Below are positions 15,154 to 21,927 of a DNA stretch of 21,927 bases, in pieces; within the stretch, counting starts at the first letter, position 1, and every line of letters starts with the position of its first letter. The stretch lies in contig JAKFEW010000096.1 in assembly GCA_036675505.1 (NCBI GenBank), positions 1 through 21,927 on the forward strand, written 5' to 3'. A program made the position numbers and the translations under genes. The notes under the pieces were generated by a model. It searched no databases and was not told where the DNA came from. It saw only the letters and a program-made list of their open reading frames with translations. Source of the DNA: JAKFEW01 sp036675505 (GTDB lineage: Bacteria > Cyanobacteriota > Sericytochromatia > S15B-MN24 > JAQBPE01).

Positions 15154-16068
15154 ATGGCCATCCAGCGGATCGAGCATAAGGGCGTCACGTGGCTGGACAT
15201 CCCCCAGCCGACGGTGATGGACATCGAGTACCTGCGGGCCAACTTCCCGTTCCACCCGCTCGACATCGAGGACCTGCTCGGCAACCTCCAAAGGCCCAAG
15301 CTCGACGAGTACGACGACTACCTGTTCCTCGTCTTGCACATGCCGATCTTCGACAAGGAACGGCAGGTCACCTCGCCCTCCGAGGTCAACCTCTTCGTCG
15401 GCCCCGACTACCTGGTCAGCCTGCACAAGGGCGACCTCTGGCCGATCAAGAAGCTCTTCGACTCGGTCGCGAGCTCCGAGCGGCTGCAGGCCGAGAACCT
15501 CGGCAACGGGCCCGGCTACCTGCTCTACAAGCTGGTCGACAAGCTGGTCGACAACTGCTTCCCGCTGGTCTACAAGATCGAGCGCAACGTGGGCGAGGTC
15601 GAGGCCAAGATCTTCGAGAGCAAGACGCGCGAGACGGTCTTCGAGCTCTCGGTGATCCGGCGCGACATCATCGCCTTCCGCCGCATCATCAAGCCGCAGA
15701 TCCCGGTGATCAGCCGGCTCGAATACCTCAAGACCCGGATCATCAGCGAGGAGATGGAGATCTACTTCTCGGACATCTCCGATCACCTGGGCAAGATCTG
15801 GGACTCGCTCGAGGACTTGAAGACGATCACCGAGAGCCTGAACGACACGCACACCAGCCTGACCAGCTATCAGACCAGCGAGGTCATGAAGGTCTTGACC
15901 ACGATCAGCGTGATCATGCTGCCGCTGACGCTGGTGTCGGGCATCTACGGCATGAACATCCAGCTGCCGTTCGCCCACCACCCCTTCGCTTTCGCGATCG
16001 TGATGGGCGTGATGGCGTCCGTGGCGGTGGGCATGCTCGCGGTCTTCCGCGCGCAGCACTGGATCTAG
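15154..16068 (+). CDS. corA: CorA-family divalent cation (Mg2+/Co2+) transporter
   Basis: The product has 304 residues, the usual CorA length. A large cytoplasmic alpha/beta funnel domain comes first, with HPLDIEDLL and PKLDEYDDYLFLVLHMP. A long helix bundle follows, then two C-terminal membrane helices (about 249-267 and 278-298). The signature GMN (266-268, in IYGMNIQLP) closes the first helix and forms the selectivity ring of the homopentameric channel. The loop after it reads QLPFAHHPFAF, without the MPEL found in E. coli CorA. No ribosome binding site precedes the ATG. The stop lies 20 bp from that of the opposing dockerin-like gene. Confidence 0.93.
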   Translation: MAIQRIEHKGVTWLDIPQPTVMDIEYLRANFPFHPLDIEDLLGNLQRPKLDEYDDYLFLVLHMPIFDKERQVTSPSEVNLFVGPDYLVSLHKGDLWPIKKLFDSVASSERLQAENLGNGPGYLLYKLVDKLVDNCFPLVYKIERNVGEVEAKIFESKTRETVFELSVIRRDIIAFRRIIKPQIPVISRLEYLKTRIISEEMEIYFSDISDHLGKIWDSLEDLKTITESLNDTHTSLTSYQTSEVMKVLTTISVIMLPLTLVSGIYGMNIQLPFAHHPFAFAIVMGVMASVAVGMLAVFRAQHWI

Positions 16069-16088
16069 CGAACGAAGCCCCTGCGGCC

Positions 16089-16460
16089 CTATTGTCCGGG
16101 CGGGGTCAGCTTGCCGGTCTTGGCGCGCTTGATGCGGGCCGCGGCGCCCTTCGCCGCGCGCGCGTCGTCGGCCAGGCGGTAGGAGTCGGTCAGGTTCACG
16201 TGGCCGTCCTGGTTGCGCTCGGCGGCCTTGCGCTCCTCGTCGGTCAGGGTCTCCATGCCCACGATCGCGCCCGAGATCTTGTTGGCGAGCTTCACCTGGG
16301 CCTCGGCGAGCAGCTCGACGTCGGTCTCGTCGATCTGGCCGTCGTTGTTCACGTCGGCGGCCTGGCGCTTGCTTTCGGGCAGCGCGCTGCCCTTTTCGAC
16401 CGCCTCGGCGATCTCCTTCGCGCTGACCTTGGTCATCTTGTCGTAAATCGAATCGCCCAT
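16089..16460 (-). CDS. Dockerin-like protein with two EF-hand-type calcium loops
   Basis: The product has 123 residues and no signal peptide. Two 12-residue loops, DVNNDGQIDETD (36-47) and ERNQDGHVNLTD (81-92), match the DxNxDGxxxxxD pattern of dockerin repeats, each followed by a helix (VELL, SYRL). Dockerins bind calcium and dock to cohesin domains; the second loop starts with Glu instead of Asp. Without a secretion signal, a cytoplasmic role or a non-classical route must be assumed. The N-terminus is helical and acidic, the C-terminus Ala/Lys-rich. GAGGAGGAG precedes the ATG. A 13-bp interrupted hairpin (16476-16509) separates it from the large lipoprotein gene upstream on the same strand. 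Fold is well supported; function is not. Confidence 0.8.
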   Translation of the reverse strand: MGDSIYDKMTKVSAKEIAEAVEKGSALPESKRQAADVNNDGQIDETDVELLAEAQVKLANKISGAIVGMETLTDEERKAAERNQDGHVNLTDSYRLADDARAAKGAAARIKRAKTGKLTPPGQ

Positions 16461-16475
16461 CGGCGCGCTCCTCCT

Positions 16476-16509
16476 CGGTCGGGTGCTCCAAGAGCTGCAT
16501 ACCCGACCG
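16476..16509 (-). promoter_or_regulatory. Strong interrupted hairpin between the NHL lipoprotein and dockerin-like genes
   Basis: CGGTCGGGT (16476-16484) and ACCCGACCG (16501-16509) are perfect 9-bp arms. Inside them GCTC-CAA-GAGC (16485-16495) adds 4 bp, with TGCAT bulged out. It starts 8 bp after the upstream stop and ends next to the ribosome binding site of the dockerin-like gene. There is no T tract. It could slow transcription, protect the mRNA of the large gene or control translation of the small one. Confidence 0.6.
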
Positions 16510-16517
16510 CGATGGGC

Positions 16518-19500
16518 TTATTTCAGCGAGACCCTGTAGAGCCGCCCGTCGACGAGGCCGAAGTAGGCCTCGGAGAGGCTGTAGCTGCCGCCGGTCAGGT
16601 AGATGCCCGCGTTGTCGTCGACCGTCGAGGCCACGCCCGCGGCGATCGCCTTGACGGTGTTCGGCGCCGCCATGTCGGCGCCCGGGCCCGCGGGAATCGC
16701 GCCGTTGAACTTGTTCAGGTTGTAGCTGAACGTGAGAGGCGCGGTCGAGCGCGTGTCCAGCACGTGGACGTTGCCCTGGAAGTCGACCAGCGGGGCTGTC
16801 GCGTTGAAGTGGAACGCCGTGCCGTTGTAGACCGTGCCGTTGGCCTGGCGGCCGGCCTCGGTCTGGGCGTAGAGCACCTTCGGCCCGTTCGCGTCCTTCC
16901 AGCCGTTCGTCGGCGCGGCGCCGCCCCAGGTGCAGTCGTAGCGGAACAGGCAGTTCGCGTTGTTGATGAACACGTAGCGCAGGCCGCCGGTCGTGTAGAA
17001 GATCGCGGGCGGCGAGAGGATCGGGTAGGCGATCGTCAGCGAGCCGTAGGTCATGAACAGGCGCGGGTCGGTGCTGCCGTTGGCCTGGTTCGGCGGGGCG
17101 GCGCCCTGGGAGGGCACGTCCCAGTCGGTGGTGTAGAAGCTGGCGCTGGTCTCGTAGGGCGGCGCCACGCCGATCGAGCTGGGGTAATAGTAGTCGCCCG
17201 CGGCGGGCGGGGTCGCGGGCGGCGCCAGGCCCAGGCGGATGGACTGGCCGATCGGGTTGTTCGCCATCATGACCGCGGCGCTGTTGAGCGTGTATTCATA
17301 GTAGTTGGCGCCCGGGTTCGGCGCGGAGTCGGCGAACGCCCAGGCCGGGCCCGCGCCCGGGAAGCTCGGCGTCGCCAGGCCGTCGACCAGGTCGACGTCG
17401 GGCGTCTTCGGCGGCGTGACGTCGTCGCCCAGGCCGTCCATCACGTTGGTCTGGTTCCAGACCGTCGCGGTGCCGCGCAGGTAGGGATCGGCCATGCCGA
17501 CCTGCGGGACCGGCTGGCTGCGAGCCTGACCGTTGTAGAAGAGCCTGAGCCGGGCCGAATAGAGCACCTTGTCGAAGGCCGTGGCCGGCGTCGTGAAGCT
17601 CAGGTAGCCGCGCGCCTCGCCGGTGCCCGGCTGGGATTCGATGTAGCGGATGCGGTTGTTGTAGCGGTCGCAGATGTAGGTGCGGCCCGCGCCGTCGCCG
17701 CGTGCGCGGTGCGGGTAGGAGAGCGTCGCCGCCGTGGCCGCGACCAGCGGCCCCGCGTTGGAGTCGGGCTCGTTCTGGCCGCCTTCGGCGACGACCGTCT
17801 TGCAGGTGCTGGCGGTCGTGCCGGCGACGACCTGGAAGGCGCCTGACTCGTCGACCCTGATCACCCGGTTGATGCCGCCCGTCAGGCCCACGTAGAGGCA
17901 GCCGGAGGGCACCTGCGGGTCGTTGTTGGCGAAGGTCACCGAGTCCGGGCTGGTGATCGACAGGTTGCTCACGATCGTGTAGATGCGTCCGCCGGCGGGT
18001 CCGGCCACGCCCCAGGTGCGCGGCGCGCCCGCGCCGTTGACGACGTTCGCGATCATCGACAGCGTGTTGCCGGTGGTGTTGGCCACGAACAGGTTGCCGC
18101 GGTCGTCCAGGCAGGCGTCGTGCGGCTCGTTGAGCACGGCTGCGCCGTTGGCCGCCACGTTGTTGCCGGTGCCGGTGGCGCCGGCGAGCCCGGCGATGCG
18201 CCCGCTGCCGACGCCTGCGGGGCCAGCCCCGTAGGCCGGGTAGACGCCGCCCGCGCCTTCGGCCAGGAAGGCCTGGAGGTCCGAGTCGAAGCGGATCACC
18301 GTGTGGCGGTTCGCGCCCGCGAAGCTCGGCACGAAGACGATGTCGCGCAGCCGGCCGGGCGTCGCGAGCGTGGTCGCGGCGTTGCGCCAGACGCCCACGC
18401 CCTGGCCGTTGACGTAGCGCGCGATCACGTAGGCGCGGCCGGGCTGGGGGTTGGCGATGCCGTAGTAGTTGCCCACGGGCAGGCCGGTGCGCGGCACGAA
18501 GAGCAGCTCGCCGTCGTTGGTCGTGCCGCCGCCCGCGTTGCGCGTCTGGTTGTTGCGGTTGCTGATGTAGAGGCCGAGGTTGCCCACCGCCACGCCATGG
18601 ACGCGGTTGATCGCCGTGCCGCGCGCGGAGGCGGTGGCGGCGGGGCCCAGGTTGGGCAGCGTGTAGCGGTCGCCGCCCGCGCCGTTGCCGATGTCGCGCT
18701 CGGCCGCGGCGGCGGTGTTGCGCCAGGCGTTGTTGCCGGCCGGCAGCGTCGTGCGGCCGGCGTGCTGGCCCGCGTTGTCGCTGAACAGCGTGCCTGCGAA
18801 CACGAAGTATTGGTTGGTCGCGCCGGCGCCATCGGGCTGCGGCCGGCCGCCCAGGCCGAAGCTGTGGGCCGCGGGCGGCGTGGCCCCGGTCCACCAACGC
18901 TGCCAGGAGGTCGAGGTGGCCGGCTTGAAGAGCACCTGGCAGTGGTTGGTATCGGCGACGAACAGGCTGCCGTCGTCGTCGAGGTCGAGCGCCGTCGGGC
19001 CCTGCAGGCGTGCGGGGCTGGGGTCGCTGTCGGCGAAGCCGTCGCCGTCGACCACCGGGAAGTCCACGTTCCGGAAGGCGCCTGGGTTGCCCGGCGGCAG
19101 GAGGTTCGGGGTGTCGGTCGCGCCGCTCGCGCCGCCCCAGCCCACGGTGCGCCGGTCGGGCCGGTTGAGCACGCCGCTCGCGCGGTAGATGTAGGGCGCG
19201 AGGCCCTGCATGACCTTGCTGTGCGAGAGCCGGTAGCGGTCGACCTGGCCGGCCTGGCCGGGCAGGTTGAGCGCGATCGCCGCACCGGTCGGGCTGTGCA
19301 TCGCCGTGAAGGCTTGCCAGGTCGCGTTCGCGACCGGCGTCTGCGGGGCGGCCAGCGCGATGAAGCTGTTCAGGTTGGCCTGGTTCATGAGCTTGGTCGC
19401 GCTGGGCGTCTGCATGAGCGCGTACTGGCCGGGGTAGCGCTGCCAGGTCGTGCCGTTCTTGTGCGCCCAGTAGAGCTGCGGGCCGCTGGCTACGAACATG

Positions 19501-20663
19501 TCCGTGAGCGCCAGGTTGTCGTCGACGTCGACGGCGATCGGCGCCTCGATCGGCCAGCTCAGGTTGGTGGCCACGCCGACCGGGTTGCTCGGCGAGGCGG
19601 CCTGGCTGAAATCGAAGACGTTGGCGTAGCCGCGGCGATCGCCGATCACCATGATGCCGCCCAGCACGACGGGCGGCGACTGCACCATGACGCTGTTGGC
19701 CGCGATCAGGGCCGGGATCGCGGGCGTGAGCATCGCCGAGGCGCGCACAGCGGTCGTGAGTGGCGTCCGGATCACGCGCGGGGCGCTCGCGACCGGCGTC
19801 AGGAGCGCAAAGGTCGAGGCCGCGAAGGTCGCGCCCGGCGTGAAGGTGAGTTTCAGGCCGAGGCCGTCGTTGGTGACCGTATAGAGCGTCGTGAAGGCGT
19901 TGCCGTAGCTGCTCGCGAGCGGGTCCGCGAAGAGCGCGCCGCCCACGCAGGCCTTGCCGGTCGCGAGCAGCTTGACGGCGTGCGAGCCTGCCGGCGCGCC
20001 CGGCACGACGCTCACCACGTCGATCGCGAAGACGACGCCCTGGTCGGCCACCACGAAGGCCGTGGAGCCGTTGCCTGCGAGCGTCACGTAGGTCTTGGTG
20101 AACTGGAGGTTGGCGATGCCTGCGGCCGCACGCAGGTCCGTGACCGTGCGCAGCTTGGCGCCGGTGGCGCTGGTGGGCGCATCGGGGTCGATCGTGATGA
20201 ACTTGCCCTCGCGCGTGACGAGGCAGACCCGCGCGCCGTACTTCGTGGCCTGGCCGGAGCGCCAGGCCGCGCCGTTGGTCGCCTTGTCGGAGCCGCTCGC
20301 GCCGAGCGCCGTGAGCGCGAGGCCGTTCGTCCACTCGGAGGCCGCGGGCGGCGTGGGCATCGGGTCGCCGTAGGCCATGAGCTGCCGGTCGGCCTCGCGC
20401 CAGCGCGCCTGCGAGCTGACGAGCGACGCGCAGTAGTCCGCGACCGCGCGGCCGGAAAGCCTGGCGACGGCCGCTTCGCGGGCAGCGGGCTCGGGCGGCT
20501 GGGCCGCACCCGGGGCCAGGCTGAAGCCCGGCGCACCGCCTGTCGCCAGGCTGACCGGCGCGGGAGCCGCGCCCGGCCACCACTGGCAGGAGGCCACCAG
20601 CGAGACGGCGGTGAGCGCGCCGCAGGCGGCGCGCAGGCAGCGTTGGAAGGAACGACACGACAT
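16518..20663 (-). CDS. Large lipoprotein with NHL-type beta-propeller repeats
   Basis: The product has 1381 residues. The signal MSCRSFQRCLRAACGALTAVSLVASC ends in a lipobox with C26. The mature protein is almost entirely beta and rich in Gly, Ala, Asn, Thr and Pro. Several NHL-like units are visible: LQGPTALDLDDDGSLFVAD (about 553-571), LNEPHDACLDDRGNLFVAN (about 840) and LSYPHRARGDGAGRTYICD (about 978), with YNNRIRYI completing the last. Such propellers bind proteins or glycans; no catalytic motif is seen. The N-terminal third (to about 500) has PQQ/PilY1-like strand patterns, though I could not assign it. It is probably an outer-surface protein. AGGAGG precedes the ATG, 12 bp after the stop of the upstream gene, so the two are cotranscribed. 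Confidence 0.85.
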   Translation of the reverse strand: MSCRSFQRCLRAACGALTAVSLVASCQWWPGAAPAPVSLATGGAPGFSLAPGAAQPPEPAAREAAVARLSGRAVADYCASLVSSQARWREADRQLMAYGDPMPTPPAASEWTNGLALTALGASGSDKATNGAAWRSGQATKYGARVCLVTREGKFITIDPDAPTSATGAKLRTVTDLRAAAGIANLQFTKTYVTLAGNGSTAFVVADQGVVFAIDVVSVVPGAPAGSHAVKLLATGKACVGGALFADPLASSYGNAFTTLYTVTNDGLGLKLTFTPGATFAASTFALLTPVASAPRVIRTPLTTAVRASAMLTPAIPALIAANSVMVQSPPVVLGGIMVIGDRRGYANVFDFSQAASPSNPVGVATNLSWPIEAPIAVDVDDNLALTDMFVASGPQLYWAHKNGTTWQRYPGQYALMQTPSATKLMNQANLNSFIALAAPQTPVANATWQAFTAMHSPTGAAIALNLPGQAGQVDRYRLSHSKVMQGLAPYIYRASGVLNRPDRRTVGWGGASGATDTPNLLPPGNPGAFRNVDFPVVDGDGFADSDPSPARLQGPTALDLDDDGSLFVADTNHCQVLFKPATSTSWQRWWTGATPPAAHSFGLGGRPQPDGAGATNQYFVFAGTLFSDNAGQHAGRTTLPAGNNAWRNTAAAAERDIGNGAGGDRYTLPNLGPAATASARGTAINRVHGVAVGNLGLYISNRNNQTRNAGGGTTNDGELLFVPRTGLPVGNYYGIANPQPGRAYVIARYVNGQGVGVWRNAATTLATPGRLRDIVFVPSFAGANRHTVIRFDSDLQAFLAEGAGGVYPAYGAGPAGVGSGRIAGLAGATGTGNNVAANGAAVLNEPHDACLDDRGNLFVANTTGNTLSMIANVVNGAGAPRTWGVAGPAGGRIYTIVSNLSITSPDSVTFANNDPQVPSGCLYVGLTGGINRVIRVDESGAFQVVAGTTASTCKTVVAEGGQNEPDSNAGPLVAATAATLSYPHRARGDGAGRTYICDRYNNRIRYIESQPGTGEARGYLSFTTPATAFDKVLYSARLRLFYNGQARSQPVPQVGMADPYLRGTATVWNQTNVMDGLGDDVTPPKTPDVDLVDGLATPSFPGAGPAWAFADSAPNPGANYYEYTLNSAAVMMANNPIGQSIRLGLAPPATPPAAGDYYYPSSIGVAPPYETSASFYTTDWDVPSQGAAPPNQANGSTDPRLFMTYGSLTIAYPILSPPAIFYTTGGLRYVFINNANCLFRYDCTWGGAAPTNGWKDANGPKVLYAQTEAGRQANGTVYNGTAFHFNATAPLVDFQGNVHVLDTRSTAPLTFSYNLNKFNGAIPAGPGADMAAPNTVKAIAAGVASTVDDNAGIYLTGGSYSLSEAYFGLVDGRLYRVSLK

Positions 20664-20675
20664 GGGGCCTCCTGC

Positions 20676-21927
20676 TCAAGGCGCCCCGGCAGGGGCCCAA
20701 TCGGCGACGACGCGCGACCAGCGCTCGACGCGGGTGAGGTGATCCAGGTAGCGCAGCCTGCGCGGTTCAGTGAGGCTCGCGACCTCGTATACGGCGGCGC
20801 CCGCACCGGCGAGCGCGACGAGCTCGATCTCGTCAGCCTGTTCGGCCGGCAGCCCGCGCATCAGCACGGCGGGCGCGACGGCGTAGGCCTCCCACAAGGG
20901 CGTGGGGATGCCGCGCCGGCGCAGCACCACGCGGTAGGCCTCGGCGCCGGGAACCGGCTGCCAGCGCAGGGCCGCGCCTTCGACCGGCGCGTCGGCGCGC
21001 GGCGCGGTGGGCATGGCCAAGAGCGTGGGGGCGAACTCGCCGGGCTCGGCGAGCTCGGCCCGCCAGTACGAGGCCGCGCGGCCATCCGGCGCGTTCAGGC
21101 CGGCGCTCGCCACCAGCGCGGCGCCGGGCAGGCTGAAAAAGGGGCCGGTGCTGAGGTCCGCGGCGCTGGCCCAGCGCTTGAGGCCGATCGCGGCGCCTTC
21201 GGGCGCCAGCGCCTGCAGCTCGACGCCTTGGGGCAGCTGGCTTGCGAGCATGCGCGTGACGGCGCTTGCGGGCGGCCGCACGACGAGCGCGACCTCCATG
21301 CCGCTCTCGGCGAGCGCGATCGGGCGCACGAGGCCGACCAATGCGGCCTGGCCGGCCGCGTCCGCGACCACGGCCCAGACCGCCAGCGGCCCGCCGCGGA
21401 AGTCCGTGCGGGCGAGGCCGTCGAACCGCCCGTCGGCGCCCGTGAGGTAGGGGCCGACCGAGGTGTGCCCGGCGTCGCCGCCGATCACCAGGGCGCCTGC
21501 CACCGGCGCCCCGGCGGCGTCCGTGACGGTGCCGCGGATCGGCACGAAGGCGTCGTCGGGCGGCAGCGGGATCTGGTCGCCGATCAGGTGAATCGCGAGC
21601 GCGCCGCCGGCCCAGCCGGCGACCAGGCAAGGCGCGTGGCCCGGGGCGGTGACCAGCACGTCGCCCGCGCCCGCGGGCGTCTCGAGCGCGAAGCGGCCCG
21701 CCTGGTCGGCGATCGCCTCGACCGGCCCGGCCGCGCCGAAGGCCACGATACGCGCACCCGGCACCGGCGCGCCCTCGTCGTCGACGAGCGCCTCGCGCAC
21801 GACGCCCGCGCGCACGGCGGGCGGCCCCATCGCTGGGCTCGGCAGCGCCGGCAGCGGGGCCGGGGCGACGCCCCTCGCGCCGGCGCCAGAGCCACCGCCA
21901 GCGCCACCGCCAGTGCCGCCGCGCGCG
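20676..21927 (-). CDS. Carboxypeptidase-regulatory-like domain surface protein (N-terminus outside window)
   Basis: The frame stays open through the window edge (no stop from 21830 to 21927), so the ATG at 21830 is internal and 416 codons of a longer protein are present. The edge-proximal residues are a Gly-rich linker (GGTGGGAGGGSGAG) of the kind that follows a lipobox. Two transthyretin-like CarboxypepD_reg units come next: ALVDDEGAPVPGARIVAFG...GRFALETPAG and GTVTDAAGAPVAGALVIGG...GRFDG. After an unassigned beta region, ALRWQPVPGAEAYRVVLRRRG and the sequence after it resemble a fibronectin type III unit. These are non-catalytic, adhesive or structural extracellular domains. The stop lies 12 bp before the NHL lipoprotein, with which it forms an operon. 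Confidence 0.82.
   Translation of the reverse strand, partial: ARGGTGGGAGGGSGAGARGVAPAPLPALPSPAMGPPAVRAGVVREALVDDEGAPVPGARIVAFGAAGPVEAIADQAGRFALETPAGAGDVLVTAPGHAPCLVAGWAGGALAIHLIGDQIPLPPDDAFVPIRGTVTDAAGAPVAGALVIGGDAGHTSVGPYLTGADGRFDGLARTDFRGGPLAVWAVVADAAGQAALVGLVRPIALAESGMEVALVVRPPASAVTRMLASQLPQGVELQALAPEGAAIGLKRWASAADLSTGPFFSLPGAALVASAGLNAPDGRAASYWRAELAEPGEFAPTLLAMPTAPRADAPVEGAALRWQPVPGAEAYRVVLRRRGIPTPLWEAYAVAPAVLMRGLPAEQADEIELVALAGAGAAVYEVASLTEPRRLRYLDHLTRVERWSRVVADWAPAGAP

Overview
This is a gene-dense, very GC-rich (roughly 70% by eye) bacterial chromosomal segment with 16 genuine protein-coding genes and one tRNA gene. I see no insertion sequence, prophage, CRISPR array or other mobile signature. 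At least four lipoproteins with clear lipoboxes, secreted beta-propeller and carboxypeptidase-regulatory-like proteins, M23 and M48 envelope peptidases and a CorA transporter point to a free-living bacterium with an elaborate envelope. The lineage cannot be fixed from the sequence. A deep-branching high-GC group such as the non-photosynthetic relatives of cyanobacteria (Sericytochromatia-like), or a myxobacterium-like group, would fit. The first is weakly favoured by a set of 11-bp repeats that resembles the cyanobacterial Pho box.

Layout. 1-1979 (+): the end of a secreted beta-propeller protein, then the most unusual gene of the window, in which six 24-residue MshEN-type motifs (the c-di-GMP-binding fold of type II secretion/type IV pilus ATPases) are fused through an internal lipoprotein-like signal segment to a C39-type cysteine peptidase. 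1980-2606 (-): a small secreted unknown, convergent with that gene without a spacer. 2663-2830: tRNA-Val(CAC) with a consensus promoter and a hairpin terminator. 2935-5049 (+): a lipoprotein with a helical-repeat middle and an intact M23 (LytM) peptidase domain. 5060-5806 (-): a lipoprotein with two copies of a module marked LPVRCPCFKL. 5882-5925: four 11-bp direct repeats in the divergent intergenic region. 6054-8852 (+): an orphan membrane histidine kinase overlapped by a glyoxalase-I-like gene, then a single-EF-hand protein and a Rid-family protein. 8919-10394 (+): a dihydrolipoamide-dehydrogenase-like flavoenzyme, whose stop overlaps that of a universal stress protein on the other strand. 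10391-13591 (-): the stress protein downstream of a Clp ATPase with a ClpE/McsA-type zinc finger. 13767-13961 (-): a 64-residue membrane protein with its own terminator. 14088-16068 (+): an M48 lipoprotein peptidase and a CorA transporter with a probably leaderless promoter. 16089-21927 (-): a surface/secretory cluster (carboxypeptidase-regulatory-like protein, 1381-residue NHL-propeller lipoprotein, dockerin-like EF-hand protein).

Themes. Envelope proteolysis (C39, M23, M48), protein quality control and stress (Clp, Usp), metabolite damage control (glyoxalase, Rid) and calcium-binding-type loops (EF-hand and dockerin-like proteins) recur. The best candidates for something undescribed are the MshEN-C39 fusion, the double-CPC lipoprotein with its 11-bp repeat control region, and the zinc-finger Clp, which combines a ClpC/E-like middle domain with a ClpB-like second ATPase lacking a recognisable ClpP-docking loop.
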